In this document: in pieces, positions 11,129 through 22,540 of the stretch
How the letters are laid out: each line of letters begins with the position of its first letter
Numbering within the stretch: the stretch's first letter is position 1
Assembly (NCBI GenBank): GCA_014529385.2
Contig: CM043968.1
Coordinates: 28,667,513-28,731,512 of the forward strand
Origin: Adiantum capillus-veneris
Taxonomy: Eukaryota; Streptophyta; Polypodiopsida; Polypodiales; Pteridaceae
Length of the DNA: 64,000 nucleotides
Reading direction: 5' to 3'
Notes under the pieces: model-generated
The model's input: only the letters and a program-made list of their open reading frames with translations
Databases searched by the model: none
What the model was told of the DNA's origin: nothing
Translations under genes and position numbers: made by a program

Positions 11129-11707
11129 TGTTGTAGACTTGGACACTCCAAGTCACGAATCAATCGCGACAGCACCCAATAACCACTTCAAAACAATTCA
11201 CAAATCACAATAGATTTGCACTGGCCCGGCGGAGTTCCGTGCCTAGAGATATTGTCCCCAAAGACTGGTGCCCCTTTCGGTATTTCTTTATGTATTAAAT
11301 CAATGTCAAAGTACAAAGAGCGGTTAGGGTTTCACTCTCAGACTCTGCGTCCAGATGCTCTGCAAAGTGAGACCTAAACCGTTTACTTAAAGGTTACAAG
11401 GGATGCCCAAAAGCAGAGCCCCAAAAGCTTCCAGTTCAAAAGCAAAATTCTTTCTCTCTCTCAAGAGAGCAAAAATAAAGAAAATCATCTCTCTCTCTTT
11501 TCAATTGCGTAGCCAAAAAGCCCCAAAAACTTGCGTCGCTTGCTGGCCCCTTTTTCCACGCCGCAAAATCCGGAAAAAGCTGCCACGTGGCATTTCAGCG
11601 CCAAAGTTAGGGTTTCCAGCCACATTCGGGTTTCAGCCAGTAATAGGGTTAGGGTTTCCAAAAATTAGGGTTTCTGTTGTCAATAGCCACGTCATCACTT
11701 TGTGACA
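11129..11707 (-). repeat. 5' LTR of element B
   Basis: 579 bp, minus strand TGTCACAAAGTGATG...CTACAACA. Clearly diverged from the 3' LTR, so B is not a recent insertion. Confidence 0.85.
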
Positions 11708-12119
11708 TCCTAACCTCATATTTAAAGGCCCTTGGCCTAAAAAGCAGTTTACAGTAATAAGCCTTCAAACTTAAAAGCATCTGGTCCAAAAGCGAAGCCA
11801 AAAAGCTGTCAGCGTAAATCAGAGAAATCCGTACAGCCTGCCACGTCATCAGCCAACACAAAACGCGGAAATCCGTACAGCCTGCCACGTCATCATGCCA
11901 GCGCAATTTTCGGAAATCTGCCACGTCATCAATTTTTGCGTGTGTGCAGGTCTTGCTTTATTTTGATCCTTTATGTCATTTGGGGCCCCATCGGACGGGG
12001 TCCCCATAAGTTGGGAGGACTTCTTGTGTTACTTGTTCTTCTTAGTGTTTAGGCCCTTCGGCCAGCATCTGTAAGTTGGCTCCATTCTTTAGGCTTTGAC
12101 GCGTCAGCAATTTGTTACA
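11708..12119 (-). repeat. Truncated 3' LTR of element J
   Basis: Matches 13882-14294. It begins abruptly at the end of B's LTR and ends TTTGTTACA before the purine tract. The portion corresponding to 13640-13881 is missing. Confidence 0.75.
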
Positions 12120-12228
12120 TCTCCCCTTCTTGAAAGAGAGTAATCGTCCACGATTACAGCATATCTGCAAAACAACTCAAGTTAGCTCAAAAATTTCCGA
12201 GGGACAATCAGTTTGCTTTTTTTTTATT

Positions 12229-12352
12229 AAGGAGTTAGCTTCTCCTTTCTGCTCTTTTGATCAAGGAGTTAGCTTCTCCTTTTGGCTGTTTTGATCAAGG
12301 AGTTAGCTTCTCCTTTCTGCTCTTTTGATCAAGGAGTTAGCTTCTCCTTTTG
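12229..12352 (+). repeat. 34-bp tandem repeat with internal hairpin (about 3.6 copies)
   Basis: Units start at 12229, 12263, 12297 and 12331. Each begins AAGGAGTTAGCTTCTCCTT, in which AAGGAG and CTCCTT are inverted repeats around a 7-nt loop, and full units end TTTTGATC. Confidence 0.9.
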
Positions 12353-12564
12353 TCTAGATCGAAACTCTTGATATTCCGGCGTAGTAAAATTAGCCATCAC
12401 ACCCAGACCGTACTGATCTTCCACGAGTGTCTTGATGCACTAAAATTACATACCCAGGCAATCTCATCCAATCAGGAATATTCAGTAGTTGGCACATCAC
12501 AATGCAACATAAATGCTCACATATGCATGTTACAAGATATAGAAACATAAAGTTGCCGATGAAC

Positions 12565-12817
12565 ACTCCTCCCGCATAACCTAATAAGGTCCGGGCCGGG
12601 AGATATTCAACGACTCTCTCATCACTCCTCCCGCATAACCTGAAAAGGTCCGGGCCGGGAGATATAGAAGCCTTTTACAACCAAACGCCCCCTAGACCGC
12701 TGCCTGCGTCGTTTGGAGGTGCTGAGAGTAACCACTGCTCAGACTTCTTAATACTCCTCCCGCATAACCATCCACGTCCGGGCCGGGAGTCGCAACAACA
12801 ATACTCCCCCCGGGAGT
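12565..12817 (+). repeat. Dispersed GC-rich hairpin motif (3 long copies plus a short one)
   Basis: ACTCCTCCCGCATAACC followed by GTCCGGGCCGGGAG occurs at 12565-12605, 12624-12665 and 12753-12790. CTCCCG and CGGGAG can pair across each copy. At 12803-12817, ACTCCCCCCGGGAGT is a compact version of the same stem. Confidence 0.88.
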
Positions 12818-13639
12818 AAAATCACCAATCATTGAAACCAATATTAAAACCATAGTAAAACATTTCAAATCGGCACCACGACAGGTTCAAAACAGATACC
12901 ATCCATTTCAAACAAATTCCAAACAGGATCACCAAATAAGTTCTATTTCAAACTTAAAAAAGCAATCTCGACATCAATCAAGCTCGAAAAGTCGACCGAC
13001 TTTCCATCCTAGAACCTGCACCAAAAATTAGGGTTAGGTTCATTCCGTAAGGTCGTAGCCAAGCACAACATGGTCCATCAACTCTTGGACAAACAGTGTT
13101 TCTTTGGCGGCGATGGTAGTCCTAAGATAGCAATCGCATTGGACCTCCATGGTCATCTGCTCGTGAAGAGACATCTACGGAGAGATGTCGAGAAATTTCA
13201 CGTTATAATCTGTTAGGGTTTCCATGGCAAGTATTTCAAGATACCCCCTCTGCCAGAAGTTGCACTCCGAAGGAAGATGTCAGAAACCATACAACTTCGG
13301 GCCAAAAAAAAAATCTTGAAAGCTTGCCAAGTACTTGGAGTATCTGCTTGGTAGCTCAACATCTGCATGGTACTATCTCTGAGAAAAACAACAGCTGGAA
13401 ACAAATCTTGGATCCTTCTCTTGCAAGTGATCTTAATGGCTTATGGCCTGTAAGACATGAGCGGTGAAGACGGGAGCGCACCCGATGCACGATGAAGTAA
13501 GGGTGGGAGTGGCTAATAAGTCCGGGCTGGAGGGCGAAGATACCTCAAATAAAAGTCATAAAATTCCAATAGCTCTATCTGCTCTTTTGTAGGACCGGTA
13601 TGCTTTCAGGAAAGCACACGCCTGATGCTCTGATACCAC

Positions 13640-14294
13640 AGTCAGAAGACGGGCACCACGTGCCAATAGAAAGGAGCAGACTGAACAGACTTATAGCACT
13701 TCAATAACAACTGAACTGAAAGAGAGAGACAACACGCGACACGGAGTGGCGGAATTCCACCCCGTAGAGTATAGGGCCCAAACCTTGGCGCCCCTTTCAG
13801 TATTTCTTTATATTGCATCAACGCAGTACAAGCTGGAACTCCAGACTCTACACCTTCTCCAGGAAGCATGCCAGAGAATGAGTCCTAACCTCATATTTAA
13901 AGGCCCTTGGCCTAAAAAGCAGTTTACAGTAAAAAGCCTTCAAACTTAAAAGCATCTGGTCCAAAAGCAAAGCCAAAAAGCTGCCAGCGTAAATCACGAA
14001 AATCTGTACAGCCTGCCCCGTCATTAGCCAGCACAAAACGCGGAAAATCATACAGCTTGCCACATCATCATGCAAGCGCAATTTTCGAAAATCTGCCACG
14101 TCATCAATTTTTGTGTGTGTGCGGGTCCTGCTTTATTTTAATCCTTTATGTCACTTGGGGCCCCATCGGACTGGGTCCCCATAAGTTGGGAGGACTTCTT
14201 CTGTTACTTGTTCTTCTTAGGGTTTAAGCCCCTCGGCTGGCATCTGTAAGTTGGCTCCATTCTTTAGGCTTTGACATGTCAGCAGTTTGTGACA
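13640..14294 (-). repeat. 5' LTR of element J
   Basis: About 655 bp. The minus strand starts TGTCACAAACTGC and ends next to the primer site. The primer-proximal end lacks a clear CA, so that boundary is approximate. Confidence 0.68.
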
Positions 14295-15600
14295 GATTCC
14301 CACAATATTATGCCTTTTTACTCGATGGGGGGACATAGTTTGGTGCCGAAGTCCAAAGCCAAGTAAGCCCAATATACTGGGAGGCCATTGCATGGCCCAA
14401 TAGAGTAAAACAATGCCCAAATTGTCCAACGGCCCAAAGTTGGGCACCCATTTAGATGTCCATAGAGTTGAAATGCTCAATGTTGGGTGCCCATATTGGT
14501 GTCCAAAGCCAAACTCCGGAAAACCATTTACCCAAAATATACACAAATCCGTTTTTGGCAATCCTCAAGCACTATCTTTTTGCAGATCCAAGGGGAATTT
14601 TTCCTTTTCAATCTGGCTGTCTTGAATTTCTATCCGTAACTCGAGCCTCTCCCTTTTTTGGTTCTACGTATAAGATTTTGATTGGTAATATGGTACCTTT
14701 CTCTCTCATCTCTAATGTCGTCCCCGCCTCACGACGTTCTCCTGCTATCCTCGCCCTTAGTCTTGATTCATCTCAAACAATTATTACACCATAAGAATAA
14801 TATACACTTTACATAGAAAGCTACCTTAGAATGATGTTAATAGGGAGGCCTAAGGATGCCTTCATGAGTCTAGTCCATTGAAAATACCTTGAGAAAAATC
14901 ATTTCAAGCTTCAAAATTGTCCATGCAAAATCAAGCAAGCAAAAAAAAGCTAATACCAAGATTTGATTCTTTGTAGCTATAAAAAATAGGTTCTCTTTTT
15001 CATGCACAAAAAACTGAAAAAAAATTATCACAAATCTAGACAAAGTCTACCACCAAAAGAATCTGCTATACATACCAACCATCAATAAAATTGCCACAAG
15101 AATAACTACCCTCCCTTGATGCAAAAGGATAATGTATCCTCCATACTTATTTCTGAAAACTAGATTCAGTGTTCATTTTGCATCCTTATATCAGTCCATC
15201 TCTTTGATTGATCACCACAATAGGCAAATTCTTTTCACTAACTTTGACTCTAGCACTTTTACCAAGCAAACAAAAACTGCAGCATTCTAGCTATGAACTG
15301 CATGCCACCCTTGAAATTTGATAGCAACATGGTGATCTTATGCACTTGAGTGTAGCATAGAACTATTGTGAGTGCACATCATCCATCTTTTCAACACACA
15401 AAAGTTTCGACATAAAGGAATGTAGAAGCCCACAAAAACTTCAAGCCAAATTTTCCAAGCTAACGATCATTTTCTAGTTCCTTATACATCCACTCACTTG
15501 CTAGAATGCATCCACATGCAAAAGGTCTTACTTTTTAAATAAAAAGTCACAAGACTGCACTGCTGCTCAAAACTAAAGCAGGGAAATCCATAGTTTGTAC
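14295..15600. other. AT-rich non-coding stretch, probably intron of the downstream-reading gene
   Basis: No convincing coding exon or element end was found. It follows the GT donor of the exon at 15601 on the minus strand, so at least its right part should be intron. A patch at 14330-14520 has internal similarity (GTCCAAAGCCAA and GTTGGGC(A/T)CCCAT each occur twice). Confidence 0.5.
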
Positions 15601-16290
15601 CTGCATCTTCTCCGTTGTCGGAGTAAGAAATGATACTCTTGCAAATCCTTGACAATCAGCCTCTAAAATCTGTCCATAGTACCAACGACCATTTGCATGA
15701 CGAAATCGACACTTAGAGCCAACTGAGAAGGAAGAATCAACCACTACACCGTGATCATTAGACACTGCTCTGGGCGCTGATTGTACTATAGTGGAATTAG
15801 TAGCCTTCACATCCAATACCAGGTCAATCTCACGTAAGAGACGGCTTCGTTTTAACTGCAAGAGGCTTTCTTCTGCACTTTTCAATGCAGCAGAAAGCTC
15901 TTCATGCACCTGAAAAAGAAAATTTTGACCCATGCATCAGAAATCTAAGCACAATTTTGATTGAAGAAGACAACACTACGCAAAATCTTTCTTGGGATCT
16001 TGCGCACATTACTTTGCATTCGCATCTTTATGCAGATGTAACAAGACAACTAGATGCCATCACACACAACACCCTCAAACACCAAAACGCATACTGCAAA
16101 ATCTTGCGGGTGCCCAGATAGAGCTCTGATTCTCTCATTATCCCTGTACCTCGAGAAGCTCTTGGTTGTGAGGGTCGCAGACCAGAGCTTCATTGAGAGC
16201 AGTGAGAGAGTCCCTGTGCTCGATCAGGTGCTCTTGAATTTGCTGCTCAAGCGCGGCTTCGCTCTGCTCTCCATCCTGTTCTGCATCCAT
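15601..16290 (-). CDS. CCCH zinc finger / G-patch family protein, first two coding exons
   Basis: Exon 1 (16290-16150) starts MDAEQDGEQSEAALEQQIQE and ends HNQELLE at a GT donor (GAG|GTACAG). Exon 2 (15909-15601) follows an AG acceptor (TTTCTTTTTCAG) and ends TPTTEKMQ at CAG|GTACAA. Both exons are whole codons (47 and 103). The product has a charged helical N-terminus (LKSAEESLLQLKRSRLL) and then VGSKCRFRHANGRWYYGQI and FARVSFLTPTTEKM. That layout is typical of the segment just before the CCCH finger in the ZGPAT-like family of nuclear RNA/DNA-binding proteins with a C-terminal G-patch. The finger and G-patch exons are not in the window, so intron 2 would exceed 15 kb or the gene is a fragment. 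Splice sites and reading frame are seen directly; the family call rests on recognised sequence pattern. Confidence 0.72.
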
Positions 16291-16420
16291 AACTCAGCTT
16301 TGAGTACCTCGCAATTTACCTCGAATATTCAGTTATTATCAGAGCCTTCCTCTTGACAATGCAAAAACGTATGCTTTCTAAATCCTTCTCCTTTACAACT
16401 AGTCTTGGTTGGTGGGCGTT

Positions 16421-16430
16421 GATATATAAC
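16421..16430 (-). promoter_or_regulatory. Candidate TATA element upstream of the CCCH/G-patch gene
   Basis: Minus strand GTTATATATC lies about 135 bp upstream of the start codon at 16290, a plausible distance for a TATA box with a 5' UTR of roughly 100 bases. Only position and composition support it. Confidence 0.3.
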
Positions 16431-17203
16431 AACTATAGATATAGAATATAACCGGACATATGCAAATTTGACATTTAGCATCTAGCACTAAAGGAAATAA
16501 GATTGTGACTAACTTGGCGACACTGCCTGAGAGGGAAATACATTTAGAAAATGTTATTATATTTTTGGTCAGAGACAAAGTTAAGTGGCATCAATCAATA
16601 GAGATTATAGGGGTGATTTTTAAGAGAGTTAGTTGAGTTTTAAAGAGAAGCACGTACATTTTGAAATTGTTATTGTGTTCATGGAAGGATACAAAGTTAA
16701 GTGCATCAATGAACTGCAACAAGAAGCGAGATGATGTACTTGTGCTTTTCAATTGTCCAATCTATAGGCCGATATTAGAGTCAAGCTACAAAAAATCAAT
16801 GTCAATAGTTAAACATATTGTCTTATAATGAAATCTCACAAATTGAAAGTGTAAAATATATAGTGCACTCATACAGAAGTTCCATACAAAAGTATGGTGG
16901 AGAGCTGGCACTATGGTCTCTCGAAAAAAATTTAAGAAACAAAAGTCGTGCCTTGCCTCGTAGCGTTTATGTGTTGCGCCAATCAAACGCATGCACATGG
17001 GAAATTGGATGCAGATAACGGACCTTGTAGTGTTGTCGAGTTGGAAACACGCTTGCAATCACAACGTCCAGTGTTGTGAATATATGTCCTCCCTGCCATA
17101 TACAAAACACACATTAAGACAAATACAGAAGATGTAGGATATTGATTAAGCTTAAAGAGAAGCAGATGTAACTTTATGTTCTATGTCCTTTGATCAATAT
17201 TAG

Positions 17204-17204
<1 letters not shown>

Positions 17205-17263
<59 letters not shown>

Positions 17264-17317
17264 CACCAACACCATATTCACTCCGTTCTTGACTACTGCT
17301 AATGCACTCATGGATGG

Positions 17318-17363
<46 letters not shown>
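17205..17363 (+). repeat. Two (CT)n microsatellites
   Basis: Runs at 17205-17259 and 17321-17363, separated by 61 bp of unique sequence. Confidence 0.97.
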
Positions 17364-17366
<3 letters not shown>

Positions 17367-18167
17367 CAGTGGACAAAAACAAACCTGAAGAATAATTTAC
17401 TCTGCACTGCCCGCAATTCAAAATTTTATACAGCAACGCAGGGTGCTTTTTTTTAACGCATGAAAAGATGTATAAATGTAAAAGACAATGCTTTTTTTTT
17501 AATTTTCAAGTGCCATGTGGAGGCATTTGGGTTCAAAGAAGAGGAAAAGGACCTTTGGCTCACCAAGTAAACATTTATCTATTTATCTAGAAGAGAATAA
17601 GAGAATTCATACTTTCTTGTGAGAAAAACAAGTGAAAATTTTTGGAGGCCAGATGAAGAGCCTTCAAAATCAGGGAAGCGATGCCATGTCAAAATTGGAG
17701 CGTATTGTTATCTCACTAGAAAATCTTTCAAAACATACTAAAAAACTTTCTTTCTTTTTTGCAAAACTCACAATATGTGAGTGTATTATATTAAAACCAC
17801 AAAAAATACATCACAGACCCGAGAAAAACCCCACATATGTTAAGAGGGAAACCAAGCAATTGAATATATGAAAGTAATCAATACAATTCTTTGTCTTGTT
17901 TTCATTACTAGGAATATTCCCCTTCACCTCCAAACATGAGTTAGTGAGGAGGCCATCCTCCCACCCCCTTCCTTTCTTGTCTGCTCTCCTCTCCCTCCAC
18001 CTGCCTCGTCTACGCTCGCACATTGTCTCCTCCCCACACTTCCCGCACACCTCCTCCCCCATGCTGCCTCAGTCCTCTTGTGCATTGTCTCTTCAGGTTG
18101 ATCACAAGAAAATGGCAGGCAAGGCCTCTTGCTTTCGTCGCAGGGAAACGGCAATAAAATGGGCCTC

Positions 18168-18171
<4 letters not shown>

Positions 18172-18230
<59 letters not shown>

Positions 18231-18269
18231 CTCATAAATTTGTTTTGCATGCAGACTGAAGTTTTATTG

Positions 18270-18310
<41 letters not shown>
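18172..18310 (+). repeat. Two (GA)n microsatellites
   Basis: Runs at 18172-18227 and 18273-18310. They are opposite in strand sense to the (CT)n pair about 1 kb to the left. Confidence 0.97.
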
Positions 18311-18313
<3 letters not shown>

Positions 18314-18322
18314 TGGGATTCG

Positions 18323-18444
18323 TAGGATTCAAATTCCACGCACCACCTCTCTATAAAATTTTATACAAGTATGGATTCGTGCAAGGCAATACCTTGATTG
18401 TAGGATTCAAATTCCACGCACCACCTCTCTATAAAATTTCATAC
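18323..18444 (+). repeat. 44-bp direct duplication
   Basis: 18323-18366 and 18401-18444 are the same 44-bp sequence, differing only in the short T/C run before ATAC. Each contains CTCTCTATAAAATTT, a TATA-like motif. Confidence 0.9.
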
Positions 18445-18884
18445 TTGAGAGTCAACATAGGGATGGATTTTGGGTGGATGATGCCAGACTTGGCATTTTT
18501 TTCTACAAAAGTTTTTCATTGGAATTCCTCTCTTTTTTATGTAATGCATAGATATATAGATAATGTGAAAAACTCCGTACAATTTTTGACAATACCTCCC
18601 ACATTAAGAATCCCAAGGTCCTCTACTCTAGCTAGGTTCGACATCTTCACAATCATATATACTACTTTTAACCTAGAAATCATCTCTATTATTTTGAACA
18701 CTCCCAAGCAAAATTGAATTTTTTGAATTAATTTGATGAGCAACATTTGCTAGCATAACTTTTTCCCTCCACAATCCATCCACACCTCACGGATAAAAGA
18801 TTCTAAGACCTTATCATGTTTGCCTACAAACATGTGCACTTATAACTAACTTCAATGGCATTAACAGCAAGGCAAGTTAATCCA

Positions 18885-20610
18885 TTAGAAAGAAAGAATT
18901 AGAAAGCCTCTAGCAAAACGATGGCTGAATCCTTGATACAAAGGAAGGTTTTCTATGTCTAGAGCCTTTTTTTGGCCACCATCTCCTCCTCTCTGGGGGA
19001 ATAGGTACAATGAGAATCCTTGTTCCCTGCTTGTGCCTCCCTTGGAGTAGTCCAAGTTGATTTCCAAACTTCTTATTGAGAGTTTCTTCAAACCAGATTA
19101 GCCACTTCATATCGGCCTTGGACTTCAAGCAAAGCATTGTGTTTCATTCCACCATCCACACCTAGTAATGTTGCAAGAAGCATGGACATGTTTTCCTTCT
19201 TCTTTGGTTTGGCCAAGAAAGAGGGAGTGTGGTTGTCCTTCTTTTGAGTTGTGCTCTTTGCTTTTTCTTGAGAAACATGGGTAGACTCGGGAGGGGGTGA
19301 CACTTTGGAAGCCCTTTAACTAGGGTGGTCCTTGGCAATGTGGGCTTGACATCTACAACAGAAGCATGCATTTGGCACTAGTTTGTATCTTAGTAATATC
19401 ATCATCTTTTTGGATGAGTATGGACAAGTCAAGCTCCATGAGAACTTGTAGATGACTATCTTAGGTGAAATACTTGGTGTGGCCTTACCACTAACACATT
19501 GCCAAGAGCACGCAATAGTGACTTCAAAGGGGTGGTATTGCAAGGACAGGTTCTGCCACTCCACACACATAGATCCTTTTTTGGAATCTTCGATTCTTGG
19601 ATAAACAATTGTAGAAGGTCAATTTTATGCTTTACCAGGTGCCCCAATTGGTCTTTCCACTAGCTCATCATCTCTTTGAAGTTGGCCATGTTTTCTGTTA
19701 GCTTAGCAATCATGCCTTTCTTATCAATGTTGTCGACTACCGTCTTCCAAGCTACCCATAGAGAATTAGTATGCTCATTTTAGTCTCAAAGCTAGTAAAA
19801 AATCGAAACATATCCATCTGACCCGTACATTCATTGTACATTGTGTAGACTACTTGGTAAAAACTCAGGCGTTCAGTTTTTTTTCATAGGCAATGCATAC
19901 ATTAAAAAAGGGGCATTTGGCACAATTTTGACATAATATATTACCATATCATTAGCATTTTCTTGGTGACCCTGACTAGATGGAACATCCATTTTAGAGC
20001 ATGTTTTTACTTCTACAGTATTATTTTGTCACCCTAGCTCTTCTGCTTGATGCATTGTTTTCTAATAGTATTGTCACCCTATGATTAAGTATCTTATGGA
20101 AAATTGACAACTTGTGAAGTGCTACCCTCATTTTATCCTTGATTACCTTCATACACTCATAATAACTAGATCCTCAAACTTTGTGTATTCATCGTAGTAA
20201 GGCATCTGATCTAGGGACTCCCTTGTGTGTCTACCTTGGGAATCATAAATTCTGGAATTATGTCGAGAACTTGAATGAAGTTGGGGTGAGAAGGTAGCTA
20301 GCATTCCTCTTAATCATGATACTTATGCCCTTTCCACTTAGGGACCATTCTCCTAACTCCAACATAAATCATTTCCAATCTCTCTAGATCCAAGTAACCA
20401 TCATCGTCATATAAATAGGTTTGGATCTGGAGCCACTTCTCTTGCCTTAGCTTCTTGTTCACACTCAAAACTTGTGTTGAGAAAGGGGAGTTGGGCTAAG
20501 AGTCTAAATCTCTCTCTATTTGAATAGTTTTTCTTTATCCCTACGTGTCTAATCAATCTATTGATTGTTTGGGGTTTGCTTAGACTCGTTGTCCAGAGTC
20601 TAATCAAGTT
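18885..20610 (-). pseudogene. Decayed minus-strand remnant with gag/zinc-knuckle-like segment
   Basis: Minus-strand pieces between about 19650 and 19320 resemble, across frameshifts, a nucleic-acid-binding gag-type layout. A segment (SLLRALGNVLVV; ISPKIVIYKFSWSLTC) is followed by LVPNACFCCRCQAHIAKDHP, a degenerate C-x2-C-x4-H-x4-C knuckle with its last C lost. Basic low-complexity pieces follow (KKKQRAQLKRRT). The layout recalls the DUF4283 plus zinc-knuckle arrangement of some plant LINE-like elements, but the match is weak and could be another gag. The stretch is interrupted on its right by element D and appears to continue at 25612. Confidence 0.4.
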
Positions 20611-20615
20611 GATTG

Positions 20616-20840
20616 TGTTGGAACTAGGGTTGCAAAGAAACACACACAGCTTGGAGAAGACGAAGGAAGCTCAAGGCACACGATAGAGAATGTATTACTT
20701 AGTGTGCAATGGAAGATAGATAGCCCTAGAGTGATGGGCGTATATACAATGCACGGGGGAAAAACCTCCTAAAGAGGGAAAAAATGCCCCGGTGGTCCTA
20801 GTGTGTTCACACACATCACTACCACATGTATATGGTAACA
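20616..20840 (-). repeat. 3' LTR of element D
   Basis: 225 bp, preceded by the GATTG duplication. The purine tract CATGGGGGATT on the minus strand abuts it. Confidence 0.92.
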
Positions 20841-20915
20841 AATCCCCCATGGAGTGATGCAATGAGTGAGAGCTGACACATGAGTAAAGGGAAGTGACAT
20901 GCCCTGAGGACAAGA

Positions 20916-22500
20916 TCAGTCCACAAAGGGAAGTAAGCACAAAGCTTTGCGGAAAGCTTCGAGCTTCTCACGAGACAATGCCTTTGTGAAAAGATCTACA
21001 ATGTTGTCTTGGGTAGGCACATAAGCCAAGGTGATCTCTCCTGCTGAGAGCCTCTCCCTGACATAGTGGTAATGCACTTCAATGTGCTTTGTGTGAGCAT
21101 GAAAAACTGTGTTCCTCGCAATTGCCAATGCGCTCTCACTGTCAGTCTAGATAATATTGGCAATGTCCTGTCCAACACCCAAATCAACCATAAGGCGTCT
21201 AAGCCATACACACTCAACCGTAGCTGTGAAGACTGCCTTGTACTCAGCCTCACAACTAAAAGTGGCCATAGTAGGTTGCTTCTTTCTCAACCATGATATA
21301 CATGAACTGCCAAGCATGAAACAAAAACCACTTCTGGACACTCTAGCGTCAAAACAACGACCCCAATCTAAGTCTGAAAAAGTATGTAAGTCTGGTGGCA
21401 ATGATCCCCCCTTGGGATAAAACAAGCCAAGATGTAAAGCGCTCTATAGGATCACCAGCATCATGAAGACTCAATTTCAAACCTGTTCCATGGGAGTGGC
21501 AATAGGTTTGCAATCCTCAAGTCCAAACTTACATAGCAATGTCTCTCTGTAAATTTTTTGACACAAGGCAATACCACCATCACATTGCTTAAACTGTATA
21601 CCCAAATAATGATGCAACAGCCCCAAATCTTTCATCTTGAAAGTAGCATTCAAATCAGCCTTAAATTCAGCAATATGTCTCTCATTTGGTTCAGTGATCA
21701 GCAAATTATCTACATAAAGAACCACAATCAGAAGTACATCACCCTCACGCTTTACATACAATGTGCTTTCCGTTGGACTATTACAAAAGCCTTGTTTGAC
21801 CAAATGAGTGTCAACTTTCTCATACCAAGCACGAGGAGATTGCTTCAACCCATACAAAGCCTTCTTACATCTGCACACTTTGTCCTCTTGTCCTTTCTTG
21901 ACAAAACCGCAAGGTTGGGTTACATAAACTTCCTCAAATATGTCACCATTTAAGAAAGCAGTAACAATGTTTGATTGATGTACATCCCAATCAAAATGAG
22001 ATGCCAATGCACATAGAAAATGCACAGTAGTCAAAGCAAAAGTCTCTTCATAATCTATGCCTTTTTGTTGTGCATAACCCTTTGCAACAAGTCGAGCCTT
22101 ATGGCAATCTATCTCACCATCTGGCTTGCGTTTCAACTTGTAAACCCAGTTTGTACCAATGGCCTTTTTGCCAGGAGGCAAATCACATAAAGTCCATGTG
22201 TCATTTTCTATAAGTGCATCATATTCTGATTGCATGGCAACCATCCAGTTTTTTGAATTCTGTGCTTCATCAAAAGACAGAGGTTCCTCAACATCATGTA
22301 AGCTAGACACAACCAAAGCATAACAATCTGATGCATAAGATGCATGGCGAGAGCCTGAAGAGTACGACTAGACAAAGGTGCATCCAATTTACTGTCACGC
22401 AATGTATGCACCAGTCATTTTGGCATACCTCTAGCCTGCTCATTTTTAGCCATTTCCTCATCAAGTACATCATGTACATCTGCATCTGTAATAGGCTGTA
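20916..22500 (-). pseudogene. reverse transcriptase and RNase H of element D
   Basis: Reads leftward: NSKNWMVAMQSEYDALIEND, NWVYKLKRKPDGEID, ARLVAKGYAQQKGIDYEETF, then YGLKQSPRAWYEK and the active-site box VVLYVDNLLIT. The box has N where the second catalytic aspartate of YVDD should be. About 20 bp is missing after ETFA, and about 110 bp is missing after the ATPME motif at about 21440-21480, relative to E. RNase H follows (CISWLRKKQPTMATFSCEAE; HIEVHYHYVRERLSAGEI) to 20916. Two frameshifts separate the pieces. Not functional. Confidence 0.88.
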
Positions 22501-22540
22501 TTCAAAACCCCCATAGACTGTACATTTGCCTCATTGGAAT

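Larger units (their letters stand above)
6881..11707 (-). mobile_element. Element B: Ty3/gypsy chromovirus, minus strand, lacking RNase H and integrase
   Basis: LTRs at 6881-7513 (3' LTR) and 11129-11707 (5' LTR) enclose gag, protease and reverse transcriptase reading leftward. An initiator tRNA-Met primer site with one mismatch lies at 11116-11127, and the polypurine tract is just right of 7513. The frame runs from reverse transcriptase straight into the pre-LTR segment near 7965, so RNase H, integrase and chromodomain are missing. The 5 bases flanking the element differ (TCTTT versus TCCTA), so its outer ends are not a simple insertion product. It is the same family as A and C. Confidence 0.88.
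11708..14294 (-). mobile_element. Element J: non-coding LTR element with hairpin-repeat arrays
   Basis: A 412-bp segment (11708-12119) recurs at 13882-14294 in the same orientation, as LTRs would. Between them, on the minus strand, are an initiator tRNA-Met primer site (13627-13638) and, at the other end, a purine tract with the same pre-LTR consensus as B and C (TTTTGCAG, GTAATCG, CTTTCAAGAAGGGGAG at 12120-12175). The 1.5 kb between them holds no retrotransposon domain, so it would depend on an autonomous relative, plausibly the A/B/C family. The left LTR has lost its outer part where it meets B. Confidence 0.72.
16431..18880. other. Intergenic stretch with microsatellites; no gene recognised
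   Basis: Open frames here are short or produced by simple repeats. No protein family, LTR pair or primer site was recognised. Confidence 0.5.

Noticed and set aside
12229-12352. Possible CRISPR-like array of 34-bp units
   Set aside because: Units are contiguous with no unique spacers, sit inside an LTR element in plant nuclear DNA, and no cas genes are present.
14217-14794. Overlapping open frames on both strands right of element J
   Set aside because: They arise from a short internal repeat (GTTGGGCACCCAT type) and match no protein family.
16786-17058. Minus-strand open frame of about 90 codons upstream of the CCCH/G-patch gene
   Set aside because: No recognisable domain and no splice signals linking it to the gene; AT-rich composition like its surroundings.
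17896-18237. Pro/Ser/His-rich open frame and its antisense partner
   Set aside because: Produced by CT-rich sequence and the (GA)n run; no start context, splice sites or family match.
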